Shown here one piece after another: positions 17,165 to 25,776 of a stretch of DNA of 64,000 bases; position 1 is the first letter of the stretch, and every line of letters begins with the position of its first letter. The DNA is from Granulicella paludicola (lineage in GTDB: Bacteria; Acidobacteriota; Terriglobia; Terriglobales; Acidobacteriaceae), in assembly GCF_025685545.1 (NCBI RefSeq), contig NZ_JAGSYC010000022.1, positions 124,001-188,000 of the forward strand, given 5' to 3'. A program made the position numbers and the translations under genes. The notes beneath the pieces were generated by a model that did no database searches, was not told the origin of the DNA, and saw only the letters and a list, made by a program, of their open reading frames with translations.

Positions 17165-18049
17165 TTACGACAGCTTGGGTGGTCCCGACGGTGGCGTGGG
17201 TAGGTTCTTTTTTGCAGCGTAGGCCTCATAGGCAGTGATCAGGTCGTTCATCTCCACCTGCGAGAGAAAACCTTCCTGCACACACTTTTTGAGGGCTGCC
17301 TGCTCGTTGGTCCATTCTTCGACGGTGAACAAGGGTCCGGGGATTCCGATTTGAATTAAGGAGCGCAGGCCAGCCACTGTCTGATTGCAGGAGGCTTGAG
17401 CTGCGGATGGAGCTGGAGGAGACTTGTAGAAGGCGAGCGCAGACATCGAGACGCCCTTCCCTACCGCGAGGTTTGCCGAGGTACTGGACGCGGCCGGAAG
17501 GAGAGTTACCCACTTGTCGAAGATTGCGCCGCTCGACGTGGGGGTGATCGCCGTGATCGTCTCAGCAGTCGAGGTGGTGTTGACGTAGCCGTCGACGTTG
17601 GCCTCTGTGGTTGCAGAGCCTGCAGGATTGTCAGGCGCGACTTTCACGAAGGTATCGTTGATCAGCGCACCTGTTGTCTCATTAAATTGATCGATCGTGG
17701 CGCCGGAGCCGCCTTCCAAACCGCCGCCTCCAACGGGAACGTAGACCACGAGCACAGATATGTCTGCTGTACCGACGGTGACACTGGGCGGTGGAATTGT
17801 GTTCTTTGTGGAACTCTCGCCGCCCTGCGTTCCTCCACTGACGTTTACAAAGGAAAAGTCATACTGAGAGGTTCCTGCAGTGAAAGTGGCAGGCTGGACA
17901 CCGGCCTGGAAGGTATCACCGGCAGATAAAGTTCCGCCGGACAGTGTTTGAAGCGATTCAAAGCCTCCTGAGGAAGATCGTGGCTGACGCGTGTGGGGCC
18001 CGCTGGCGAAGAAGACGTAATCGTACGTTAGCTTGGGCATAGCAGCCAT
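17165..18049 (-). CDS. Protein of unknown function, Gly/Ser/Thr-rich N-terminal part
   Basis: I do not recognise this 294-residue protein. The first 200 residues are low-complexity and beta-rich (SGGTLSAGDTFQAGVQPATF; DISVLVVYVPVGGGGLEGGSG; TTSTAETITAITPTSS). The last 90 residues are different: AQASCNQTVAGLRSLIQIG, two Cys, then a helical segment EEWTNEQAALKKCVQEGFLSQVEMNDLITAYEAYAAKK. No signal peptide is seen. The ATG at 18049 is chosen because GGAG lies 4-7 bp upstream; a TTG further out (18076) is less likely. It is downstream of the NUDIX gene on the same strand with 45 bp between. Confidence 0.7.
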   Translation of the reverse strand: MAAMPKLTYDYVFFASGPHTRQPRSSSGGFESLQTLSGGTLSAGDTFQAGVQPATFTAGTSQYDFSFVNVSGGTQGGESSTKNTIPPPSVTVGTADISVLVVYVPVGGGGLEGGSGATIDQFNETTGALINDTFVKVAPDNPAGSATTEANVDGYVNTTSTAETITAITPTSSGAIFDKWVTLLPAASSTSANLAVGKGVSMSALAFYKSPPAPSAAQASCNQTVAGLRSLIQIGIPGPLFTVEEWTNEQAALKKCVQEGFLSQVEMNDLITAYEAYAAKKNLPTPPSGPPKLS

Positions 18050-18094
18050 GCTGCTCCGCCGTGGGTATCTCGTCAAGATTTTTTTGCGTTAAAT

Positions 18095-18661
18095 TTAGTG
18101 GCTCACCGCAGCGTACTGTCGATCGCGCCAGATGCGGTAGACGCCCCATGCAGAGACGGTGCAGTTATCCCGGATACGGCCGTCGAGGATCATGGATTCG
18201 AACTCTGTCACGCTGACGCGATGGACGGTCATGCCGTGCTCTTCGGGCTCACGGTTGGTCTCTCCCTGCGTGAGATCTTCGGCGAGATAGATGTGGTGCA
18301 GCTGGCGCATGGCACCGTAGGCGATCCAGAGGTCAGTGAGCGGGGTCATCTTTCCGGCACGTAGGCCGGTCTCTTCGGCAAGTTCTCCGCGCGCGAGCTC
18401 TTCAGGGATGACATTGCCCTGCTCCCAGCCACCCTGCGGAAGTTCGAAGTAGCTTTCTCCGACGGTGTAACGGAACTGGTGGACGAGCCAGAGGAACTCA
18501 CCATCAGGAGTCTTCTCAAGAGGGATGACGATGACGGCTGGATCTTTGTCCAATACCCCATACATTCCTCGGTGGCCGTCGGGATATTCGATGATGTCCT
18601 CGCGGACGCGGGACCATTTGTTCCGGTAGACCTCGCGGCTGCTGATGGTGCGGATCGTCAT
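18095..18661 (-). CDS. NUDIX hydrolase, ADP-ribose-pyrophosphatase-like
   Basis: A 188-residue cytoplasmic NUDIX enzyme that probably splits ADP-sugars or related dinucleotides. The NUDIX box is ELPQGGWEQGNVIPEELARGELAEETGL. The strict consensus Arg of REUxEExGU is Gly (RGELAEETG), which is the rule in one subfamily of these proteins, and both metal-binding Glu of AEE are present. The upstream fold VIVIPLEKTPDGEFLWLVHQFRYTVGESYFELPQG is typical of the NudF/ADPRase branch. It starts at the ATG at 18661. It is divergent from glgE, 129 bp away, so a link to sugar-nucleotide turnover is possible. Confidence 0.9.
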   Translation of the reverse strand: MTIRTISSREVYRNKWSRVREDIIEYPDGHRGMYGVLDKDPAVIVIPLEKTPDGEFLWLVHQFRYTVGESYFELPQGGWEQGNVIPEELARGELAEETGLRAGKMTPLTDLWIAYGAMRQLHHIYLAEDLTQGETNREPEEHGMTVHRVSVTEFESMILDGRIRDNCTVSAWGVYRIWRDRQYAAVSH

Positions 18662-18790
18662 GCTCTTTCCTCAGACTTCATGGTATGCGAACGGCATAGC
18701 TTCGCTCTGCATCTAAAACGGTGTAAGGTGGAGAGCGCGATTGCAGCCACCATCCCCCCTGAATTATTTGCATAGGAGTATGTCCCGGTT

Positions 18791-20824
18791 ATGAAGCCAC
18801 AAGAAGGTCGCAAACGAGTCATCATTGAAGAGATCCAGCCCAGCGTCGATGCGGGCCGCTATCCTGCCAAGCGCGTTCTCGGCGACCAAGTGGAGGTGAC
18901 CGCTGCGATCTTCGGCGACGGACACGATCACCTGGGAGGACGGCTACTGTTTCGACACAGCTCGGAGCGCACGTGGCAGAACCAGTACTCGACGTTCAAG
19001 GAGATGGGCAACGATCTGTGGTCGGCTAGCTTTACGGTGGACCGTGCGGGCTTGTGGTACTTCACGATCGAGGCGTGGGTGGACCACTTCGACACGTGGC
19101 TGAGTGATTTTGGCAAACGGCTTGCGGCGCAGCGGGATTCCGAGCAGGACATACCGCTGGCTCTGGAGATTGGTGCAGGTCACCTTGAGACTCTGAGCAG
19201 CCGTGCGAAGGGCGATGATAAGAAGCTGCTGAAGGAAGCGGCGACGAGTTTGCGAGGATTGGCTGCGGAGAAGTGGGCGACGTATGATCTGCCTCTCGTG
19301 GGAACGGCTGAGGGTGCGGGGATGCTGCAGTCCTCGGTTATTGAGACGGCGGCGAAGTATCCGAACCTGCCTTTTGCGACGCGCTATGAAAAGGAGATTC
19401 CGCTGTGGGTGGATCGCAAGCGCGCGCAGTACTCGAGCTGGTATGAACTGTTTCCGCGATCGTGTTCACCTGTCGCCGGACAGCACGGCACGTTCCGCGA
19501 TGTGGAGGCTCGCGTGCCGGAGATTGCGGCAATGGGGTTCGACGTGCTCTATCTGCCGCCGATCCATCCGATTGGCGTGAACTTCCGCAAGGGTAAGAAC
19601 AACGCGGTGAGTGCGCAGCCGGGTGATGTGGGCAGTCCATGGGCTGTAGGCGCTATCGAAGGCGGGCATACGGAGATTCTGCCGGAGCTCGGCACGTTTA
19701 ATGATTTCGATGCGTTGTTGAAGACTGCTAAGCAGAACGGCATGGAACTGGCCCTGGATATTGCCTTCCAATGCGCGCCGGATCATCCGTGGGTGAAGGC
19801 GCATCCGGCGTGGTTTATCCAGCGGCCCGATGGCTCGATTCAATATGCGGAAAATCCGCCGAAGAAGTACCAGGACATCTATCCGCTGAACTTTGAATCG
19901 AGCGACTGGCGCGGGCTTTGGGATGCGTTGTACAAGGTGTTCAAGTTCTGGGTCGACCGTGGCGTACGCATCTTCCGCGTAGATAATCCGCATACCAAGG
20001 CGCTGCCTTTCTGGGAGTGGTGCATCGCGGAGATTCACGAGACGGCGCCGGATGCGTTGTTCCTTGCTGAAGCGTTCACACGTCCGCACGTGATGTATTC
20101 GCTGGCAAAGGGGGGGTTCACGCAAAGCTATACCTATTTCACGTGGCGCAACACGAAGGCGGACCTGCAGGAGTATTTCGAGGAGATATGTAACGCGCCG
20201 GTGGCTGATTTCTTTCGACCGAACGTGTGGCCGAATACGCCGGACATCCTTCATGCTCAGCTGCAGATTGAAGAGCCGGTGGAGCGGCGGTCGATGTTTA
20301 TGCAGCGCGTGATCCTGGCGGCAACGCTTTCGGCGAACTATGGCATCTATGGGCCGTCGTACGAGTTGTGCGACTGGAGACCAGCGAAGCCGGCTGCGGG
20401 TAAGACGAGCAGCGAAGAGTACATGGACAGCGAGAAGTATCAGATTCGGGCGTGGGACTTGAAAGATCCTATCTCGATCGCTCCCTTGATTATGCAGCTA
20501 AACCAGATACGCAAAGCTAACGTGGCGCTGCAGGCGAACAGTGGGCTGCATTTTCACGATGCGGAGAACGATCAGATTCTCTGCTATTCGAAGACGACGG
20601 CGGATAAAGCGAACTCGATTCTTGTGGCGGTGAACCTGGATGCGAAGAACGAGCAGGCGTGTTTCGTCGAGCTCGATCTAGTGGCGCTGGGGCTGCAGGA
20701 GGGGACGCCGTTCGAGGTGGAAGACCTGCTGACTGGGGCGAGGTATGAGTGGAACGGGACGCGCAACTATGTTGCGCTGAAGCCCGCTCTGCCTGCGCAT
20801 ATCTTCCGCATCAATAGAACGTAA
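18791..20824 (+). CDS. glgE: Alpha-1,4-glucan:maltose-1-phosphate maltosyltransferase
   Basis: GlgE extends alpha-1,4-glucan with maltosyl units from maltose-1-phosphate. The 677-residue protein is full length: an N-terminal beta-sandwich (VEVTAAIFGDGHDHLGGRLLFR), an insertion domain, and a GH13_3 barrel. Marker segments are GFDVLYLPPIHPIGVNFRKGKNN, LALDIAFQCAPDHPWVKAHPAWF, RIFRVDNPHTKALPFWEW with the catalytic Asp, and FLAEAFTRPHVMYSLAKGGFTQSYTYFTWR with the catalytic Glu. The ATG at 18791 overlaps the end of a 4-codon frame (18780-18794) that begins at an ATG right after TAGGAG; this may be chance or weak coupling. No treS, mak or glgB gene is in the window. Confidence 0.95.
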   Translation: MKPQEGRKRVIIEEIQPSVDAGRYPAKRVLGDQVEVTAAIFGDGHDHLGGRLLFRHSSERTWQNQYSTFKEMGNDLWSASFTVDRAGLWYFTIEAWVDHFDTWLSDFGKRLAAQRDSEQDIPLALEIGAGHLETLSSRAKGDDKKLLKEAATSLRGLAAEKWATYDLPLVGTAEGAGMLQSSVIETAAKYPNLPFATRYEKEIPLWVDRKRAQYSSWYELFPRSCSPVAGQHGTFRDVEARVPEIAAMGFDVLYLPPIHPIGVNFRKGKNNAVSAQPGDVGSPWAVGAIEGGHTEILPELGTFNDFDALLKTAKQNGMELALDIAFQCAPDHPWVKAHPAWFIQRPDGSIQYAENPPKKYQDIYPLNFESSDWRGLWDALYKVFKFWVDRGVRIFRVDNPHTKALPFWEWCIAEIHETAPDALFLAEAFTRPHVMYSLAKGGFTQSYTYFTWRNTKADLQEYFEEICNAPVADFFRPNVWPNTPDILHAQLQIEEPVERRSMFMQRVILAATLSANYGIYGPSYELCDWRPAKPAAGKTSSEEYMDSEKYQIRAWDLKDPISIAPLIMQLNQIRKANVALQANSGLHFHDAENDQILCYSKTTADKANSILVAVNLDAKNEQACFVELDLVALGLQEGTPFEVEDLLTGARYEWNGTRNYVALKPALPAHIFRINRT

Positions 20825-20846
20825 TGCGAGTGCGAAGCTCGCAGGT

Positions 20847-21764
20847 TCATTGCCACGCGTGCGGCAGTGAGCCTGCGGGCTTTCCGGACTTGATCTCTGC
20901 GTAGATGATGCCTATGTGCTGCGACATGTCCGGTCGCGTCCAGTTCGCATCGCGCTGCGGCAATGTAACCTTGAGCTGGTTCAATGGCAGATTGATCTGA
21001 GCTTTCACGGCGGCATAGAGGTCGCGGAGGAACGTGGCCTGACCCGTGACGATCTCAACCCCGCCAGCCGCGCCGTGGCCGGGCAAAACAATCTTCGGGC
21101 CCAGAGCTGCGGCCTTGCCTAACACCTTCGGCCAGTTGGCTACGTTGGCATCCCACAGCTTGTTGCGCGGGCCATTCACGGCGGCGTCGCCGGTGCAGAG
21201 GATCTTCTCTTTGGGTAGCCACACGTAGCCATCGCCCTGGGTGTGTCCCCAGCCGAGATGCAGGAAGTCGACCTCGCGATGGCTGTCTCTGAGTACGAAC
21301 TTTCGTCCTTTGAACACCTGCATCGGTGGCTGCACAGCCGGCTCGTGGAGGGCGCGCACATCCTCGCGCTTCTCCATCGCAGCTTGCCAGCGTTGCGGCT
21401 CATAGCGAAGCATCTCGTTGCGCACGCCGACGTACGCGAGGGTGGTAGCTCCGGCCTTGGTCCAGAGGGCGTTGCCGTAGGCGTGGTCGCCGTGGGCGTG
21501 CGTGTCGAAGACGTACTTAACGGGTTTGGGCGAGAGCTTCGGGATCTCGTCCATGAGTTCGCGCGTGCGACCGGGATAACTCGGATCGACCAGCACGAGA
21601 TAGGTATCCATCTCAATCAGAATGGAGTTGCAGTAGCCCGCGTGGGCATCGCCTTCGAGAAACCATACGCCCGGCGCGACCAGCTTTGGCGGCAGCGACT
21701 GAGCCGAGGCCACGCCGGACGCAGTGATTATCAGGGCTATTACCGTCCGCAGCAATCGATGCAT
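20847..21764 (-). CDS. Exported metallo-beta-lactamase-fold hydrolase
   Basis: A 305-residue exported zinc hydrolase. The signal peptide is LLRTVIALIITASGVASAQS. The metal-binding motifs are complete: FDTHAHGDHAYGNALW (HxHxDH), LHLGWGHTQGDGYVWLP (His), LCTGDAAVNGP (bridging Asp) and IVLPGHGAAGG (last His). This is the general MBL fold and could act on beta-lactams, but the sequence does not single out a class B lactamase; many such periplasmic proteins have other or unknown substrates. The ATG at 21764 has GGAG 10 bp upstream; a GTG one codon earlier is possible. It is divergent from the molybdenum-hydroxylase operon (63 bp), so the two may share control. Confidence 0.87.
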   Translation of the reverse strand: MHRLLRTVIALIITASGVASAQSLPPKLVAPGVWFLEGDAHAGYCNSILIEMDTYLVLVDPSYPGRTRELMDEIPKLSPKPVKYVFDTHAHGDHAYGNALWTKAGATTLAYVGVRNEMLRYEPQRWQAAMEKREDVRALHEPAVQPPMQVFKGRKFVLRDSHREVDFLHLGWGHTQGDGYVWLPKEKILCTGDAAVNGPRNKLWDANVANWPKVLGKAAALGPKIVLPGHGAAGGVEIVTGQATFLRDLYAAVKAQINLPLNQLKVTLPQRDANWTRPDMSQHIGIIYAEIKSGKPAGSLPHAWQ

Positions 21765-21827
21765 CACAAAAAGACTCCACTTGTACTATTCTCTTCTGAT
21801 ACCTGAATCCGCAAGGCGAACCAGCTT

Positions 21828-24221
21828 ATGCCTCAACGCAACGCCATTCTCGGAGCCTCTCCCATTCGTAAGGAGGGCCGCGCCAAGGTCCTTGGTGCCG
21901 CACAATATACGGATGATCTGGCGCTGCCGGACATGTGGCACGGAGCGACGGTACGGTCGACGGTTGCGCGTGGATATATCCGCAACATCACGTTTGCGCA
22001 CGAGGTGAACTGGGACGAGTTCTGCATCGTGCGGGCGTCGGATATTCCGGGTAAGAATGTGATTGTGCATCTGATGCAGGACCATCCGTGCCTGGCGAAT
22101 GGCTACGTGAATCATCCCGATGAGCCGATCCTGCTGATCGCGCATCCGGAGAAGGCGGCGCTGCTGCGTGCGCTTAAAAATATTCACATCGACTACGACG
22201 AACTGCCGGGTGTCTTCACGATCGAAGAGTCCGAAGCGGCGGTGAAGGCGCTGGTAGAGAAGAACGATGATTCGCGCATCATCTGGCCGACGCCGAAGGC
22301 TGATTATGAGGGCGGACCGAACTGCTTCAAGACCTATGAGATGTACTCGGGCGATGCGGAGAAGACCGAGACGGGGCTGGAGGCTGCGTTTGAGACGGCG
22401 GACTTTATCGTAGAAGGCGAGTACGCGACCGGCGCGCAGGAGCAGTTGTACATCGAGAACAATGGCGTGATCGCCGAATGCTTTTACACGCAGCAGGGCG
22501 AGGTGGAATCGGTGTGTGTGCGCGGGTCGATGCAGTGCCCGTTCTATCTTGTTCATGCGCTGACGCTGGTGTTTGGACTGCCCGATGACAAGTGCCGCGT
22601 GATTCAGGTGGAGACCGGTGGAGCTTTTGGCGGCAAGGAGGACTTCCCTTCCGTGATCGGCTCCCACGCTGCGCTGCTGGCGATGAAAAGCAAGCATCCG
22701 GTGAAGATCATCTACGACCGCGCCGAGGACATGGCGGGAACGACCAAGCGGCATCCTTCGCGCACGCGACATCGTACGGCAGTGCGCAAGGATGGAACGT
22801 TGCTGGGTGGAACGATTGAGGTGACGCTCGATGGCGGAGCGTATGCAACGCTGTCGTCGACGGTGCTTTCGCGTGCGACGATCCATGCCTCGGGGCCGTA
22901 TAAGTGGCCGCATCTGCGTGTGCGTTCGAAGGCGATGGCAACGAACCTTCCGCCGCACGGCGCGTTCCGCGGCTTCGGTGCGCCGCAGTCGCTGTTTGGT
23001 GTGGAACGGCACATGGACCGCATCGCGCATACGCTCGGACTTACGCCGGAAGAGGTGCGCCGCAAGAACTTTCTGGGTACGGGCGATACGACGGCGACGG
23101 GACAGCCGCTGGTCGATAAAGTGGACATGCAGCACATGTTGACGCGGGCGCTCAATGAGGCTGGCTATCACGAGAAGGTCGCGCGGTTTGCGGAGGAAAA
23201 CAAGCACTCGCTGATCAAGCGTGGCGTGGGCTTCGCTGCGTTCATGCATGGCACGGGCTTTACGGGGTCGGGCGAGCGTCGCTTGAACTCGCTGGTGTAT
23301 CTGGATGTGCTGGAGGATGGGCTGCCACAGATTCTGGTGTCGTCCACTGAATTTGGACAGGGGACGAATACGATTCTTTCGCAGGTGGCCGCGCAGACGT
23401 TGAACCTTCCATACGAGGACATTCGACTGGCTCAGCCGGATACTAGCGTGGTGCCGAACTCCGGGCCGACGGTCGCGAGTCGCACGGCGATGATTGTGGG
23501 CAAGCTGGTGGAGCGCGCGAGCCTGCAGATGCTGGAGACCCTGCGGCTGCAGGTGCATCTGCCTGCGGATCACACACGCGAGGAGTTTATTGCAGCAGCG
23601 AAGGCGTATCGCGCACAGTATGGAACGCTGCGCGCTTCGGCTCGATATGAACCGCCGGCTCCGATCTTCTGGGACGATGAGAAGTATCGAGGCGATGCCT
23701 ATCCCGGCTATGCGTGGGCTGTGTATGTTGCCGAGGTCGCCGTCGATATGAGGACGTATATGGCCACCTGCACGCGTTTCGATGCGCTGCAGGAGGTGGG
23801 CAAGGTGATGCATCCGGTGCTTGCGAAGGGACAGGTGGAAGGCGGCGTGGCGCAGGGTATCGGCTATGCGCTGTACGAGAAGTGCGTGTGGAAGGATGGA
23901 CATTTGGCGAACAACCAGATGACGAACTACATCATGCCGACGAGCGCGGACCTGCCGCCGATCCATGTGCACTTTGAAGAGGTGCCAAGCATCCACGGGC
24001 CGATGGGAGCGAAGGGTATCGGCGAGCTGCCGATGGATGGGCCTGCTCCAGCGATCATGAATGCGATCGAGAACGCGACGGGGATTTCGTTCTGTACGAT
24101 TCCGCTGCTGCCGGAGGATATCTTCGAGCGCGTGCAATCGCTGGGACATCCGCATGGCGGGACGGAAGATCTCGATCCGAGCGTCGACCGCGATACGCGC
24201 GTGGAAGAGGTGAGCGCATGA
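21828..24221 (+). CDS. Xanthine-dehydrogenase-type molybdopterin-binding subunit
   Basis: Catalytic large subunit (797 residues) of a three-subunit molybdenum hydroxylase of the xanthine oxidase family. It starts with the a/b-hammerhead (RKEGRAKVLGAAQYTDDLALPDMWHGATVRS). Mo-pterin contacts include QVETGGAFGGKEDFPSVIGSHAALLA, PHGAFRGFGAPQSLFGVERHMDRIA, and the C-terminal active-site Glu in GPMGAKGIGELPMDGPAP. No Tat signal is seen, so it is cytoplasmic. The substrate may be xanthine or another purine or N-heterocycle; the sequence does not settle it. Its stop overlaps the next start as ATGA (24218-24221). XdhC and a MocA-type protein lie convergent just downstream, which supports a sulfurated MCD- or MPT-type cofactor. 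Confidence 0.93.
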   Translation: MPQRNAILGASPIRKEGRAKVLGAAQYTDDLALPDMWHGATVRSTVARGYIRNITFAHEVNWDEFCIVRASDIPGKNVIVHLMQDHPCLANGYVNHPDEPILLIAHPEKAALLRALKNIHIDYDELPGVFTIEESEAAVKALVEKNDDSRIIWPTPKADYEGGPNCFKTYEMYSGDAEKTETGLEAAFETADFIVEGEYATGAQEQLYIENNGVIAECFYTQQGEVESVCVRGSMQCPFYLVHALTLVFGLPDDKCRVIQVETGGAFGGKEDFPSVIGSHAALLAMKSKHPVKIIYDRAEDMAGTTKRHPSRTRHRTAVRKDGTLLGGTIEVTLDGGAYATLSSTVLSRATIHASGPYKWPHLRVRSKAMATNLPPHGAFRGFGAPQSLFGVERHMDRIAHTLGLTPEEVRRKNFLGTGDTTATGQPLVDKVDMQHMLTRALNEAGYHEKVARFAEENKHSLIKRGVGFAAFMHGTGFTGSGERRLNSLVYLDVLEDGLPQILVSSTEFGQGTNTILSQVAAQTLNLPYEDIRLAQPDTSVVPNSGPTVASRTAMIVGKLVERASLQMLETLRLQVHLPADHTREEFIAAAKAYRAQYGTLRASARYEPPAPIFWDDEKYRGDAYPGYAWAVYVAEVAVDMRTYMATCTRFDALQEVGKVMHPVLAKGQVEGGVAQGIGYALYEKCVWKDGHLANNQMTNYIMPTSADLPPIHVHFEEVPSIHGPMGAKGIGELPMDGPAPAIMNAIENATGISFCTIPLLPEDIFERVQSLGHPHGGTEDLDPSVDRDTRVEEVSA

Positions 24222-24697
24222 GTCTGGTCCACCTTACGATCAACGGTGAAAACAAGAGTGTAGAAGTGCCGCCGATGAAGCGGTTGCTCGATGTGCTGCG
24301 CGAAGACCTGCACCTGACCGGGACAAAGGAAGGCTGCGGCGAGGGCGAGTGCGGAGCCTGCGCGGTGCTGCTGAATGGCGAGCTCGTGAACTCATGCCTC
24401 ATCCCTGCACTACAAGCCAATGGCACGAGCCTGTGCACGATTGAGGGTGTGAGTACGGAGGGACATCTGCATCCGATTCAGCAATGCTTTTTGGAGAAGG
24501 GTGGAGCGCAGTGCGGCATCTGCACGCCCGGCATGATTCTGGCGACGCAGCATCTGCTGAACAAGTATCCGAATCCGACGATGGAGCAGATTCAGGAAGG
24601 CCTCGCCGGGAATCTGTGTCGCTGCACGGGGTATATGCGCATCTTCGAATCGGTGCAGGAAGCGGCCAAGCTGCAGAACGCGGGAGCCGGGGCTTAG
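24218..24697 (+). CDS. Molybdenum hydroxylase 2Fe-2S subunit
   Basis: Small iron-sulfur subunit (159 residues). The plant-type ferredoxin cluster is KEGCGEGECGACAVLLNGELVNSC with four Cys. The second all-helical cluster is CGICTPGMILATQHLL and NLCRCTGYMRIFESV. It transfers electrons from the Mo centre to the FAD subunit. Length and spacing are normal for this family. It overlaps the large-subunit gene by 4 bp (ATGA), indicating translational coupling, and is followed 5 bp later by the FAD subunit gene. Confidence 0.95.
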   Translation: MSLVHLTINGENKSVEVPPMKRLLDVLREDLHLTGTKEGCGEGECGACAVLLNGELVNSCLIPALQANGTSLCTIEGVSTEGHLHPIQQCFLEKGGAQCGICTPGMILATQHLLNKYPNPTMEQIQEGLAGNLCRCTGYMRIFESVQEAAKLQNAGAGA

Positions 24698-24702
24698 ATT
24701 TC

Positions 24703-25578
24703 ATGCATTCAGACGTGACACAGTTCGATCTTGCGGCGCCGCCTTCTCTACAGGCTGTGCTGAAGCAGCTGGCGGCCGAGCCAGGTAAGCACGCTCCGAT
24801 TGCCGGAGGCACGGAGATGATGGTGGCGCTCGGCGCGGGGCGACTGCAACAGAGGTCGCTGCTGTCGATCCAGCATCTGCGGGAGCTGCGGTTTATTCGC
24901 GTGGAGGATCGCCTCCTCCACATCGGATCGGGGACGACGTTCACGGACATTCGCCGCAGCGCGGAGATCGCGAAGCATCTGCCGCTGCTGGTGCAGTCGG
25001 CATCGTGGACGGGGTCGGTCGCGAACCAGAACCGCGGCACGATCGGCGGCAATATCTGCAATGCGTCGCCTGCTGCGGACACGCCGCCTGCCTTGCTGGC
25101 GTATGGTGCGACGGTGACGCTTGTGAGTGCGAGTGGCGAGCGCACGATGCGCTATGTCGACTTCCATCTGGGCTACAAAAAGACGGCGCTGCGACCGGAT
25201 GAGTTGCTGCATAGCATCCACGTGCCGCTAGTGTTTGGCGATCATCGGCAGTACATCCGCAAGGTAGGAACGCGGAATGCGCAGGCGATCTCGAAGATTG
25301 CGCTGGCGGCCGTTGCGAAGGTGGAGGAGCAAAGGCTTGCAGATGTGCGGCTCGGTGCGGCTTCACTGACGGACCGGCCTGTGCGTTGCTCTGCGACGGA
25401 GGCTGTGCTCAGCGGTGCTTCGCTTGCGTCGGATGCGCTGGAAGAGACGATTCGCCTTGCACGCGCGGCGCTTGCGGGCGAGACGCATGCGATCGACGAC
25501 ATCCGCTCGACGGCGCGTTATCGGGGGGCGGTTGCTGGCAATTTACTGGAGGAGTTTCTTCGGTCGCTGGCCGGGTAG
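24703..25578 (+). CDS. Molybdenum hydroxylase FAD-binding subunit
   Basis: Medium subunit (291 residues) that holds FAD and passes electrons to NAD+ or another acceptor. The FAD-binding PCMH motifs are APIAGGTEMMVALGAGRL and QNRGTIGGNICNASPAADTPPALLAYGA. The CO-dehydrogenase flavoprotein C-terminal domain is RPDELLHSIHVPLVFGDHRQYIRKVGTRNAQAISKIALAA. The start is the ATG at 24703, 5 bp after the previous stop; an open frame extends upstream but only by overlapping the 2Fe-2S gene. It is the last gene of the operon, followed by the hairpin terminator at 25607. Confidence 0.94.
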   Translation: MHSDVTQFDLAAPPSLQAVLKQLAAEPGKHAPIAGGTEMMVALGAGRLQQRSLLSIQHLRELRFIRVEDRLLHIGSGTTFTDIRRSAEIAKHLPLLVQSASWTGSVANQNRGTIGGNICNASPAADTPPALLAYGATVTLVSASGERTMRYVDFHLGYKKTALRPDELLHSIHVPLVFGDHRQYIRKVGTRNAQAISKIALAAVAKVEEQRLADVRLGAASLTDRPVRCSATEAVLSGASLASDALEETIRLARAALAGETHAIDDIRSTARYRGAVAGNLLEEFLRSLAG

Positions 25579-25606
25579 TTTTTCAGTTTGAAGATCCGCA
25601 GCCTCC

Positions 25607-25628
25607 GGGGCTAAAGCCCCTTATTTTT
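25607..25628 (+). terminator. Rho-independent terminator of the molybdenum-hydroxylase operon
   Basis: GGGGCTAAAGCCCC (25607-25620) is a self-complementary hairpin followed at once by TTATTTTT. It lies 28 bp after the FAD subunit stop. The same GGGCTNAAGCCC core recurs at 25647 and 25721. Confidence 0.75.
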
Positions 25629-25646
25629 AGACCTGACTTTACGTAC

Positions 25647-25776
25647 GGGCTGAAGCCCATACCCTTCAAAGCAGATTTGTTCATGAACTTTCAGGGCGCG
25701 ACGGGTAGCTTCCTTGTACTGGCTAAAGCCCGTGACCTTCAAAGCAGATTTGTTCAGAGCTTCTTCAGGGCGCGCT
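25647..25776. repeat. Two direct-repeat units, each with a GGCTNAAGCCC hairpin, overlapping the mocA-like 3' end
   Basis: Unit 1 has GGGCTGAAGCCC (25647-25658), then CCTTCAAAGCAGATTTGTTCA (25663-25683), then TTTCAGGGCGCG. Unit 2 has GGCTAAAGCCC (25721-25731), the same 21-mer (25736-25756), then CTTCAGGGCGCG. The offset is 73 bp. The end of unit 2 is the 3' end of the mocA-like gene: the last TCA of the 21-mer is its stop codon. Unit 1 therefore looks like a decayed duplicate of the gene end plus hairpin. Confidence 0.8.

Noticed and set aside
18780-18794. Four-codon leader frame (MSRL) overlapping the glgE start
   Set aside because: The ribosome site is only one base from its ATG and such short frames arise by chance; noted under glgE only.
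21786-24155. Very long minus-strand open frame (789 codons)
   Set aside because: It is antisense to the molybdopterin subunit gene, is very rich in Arg and His, and matches no family; a typical shadow in high-GC sequence.
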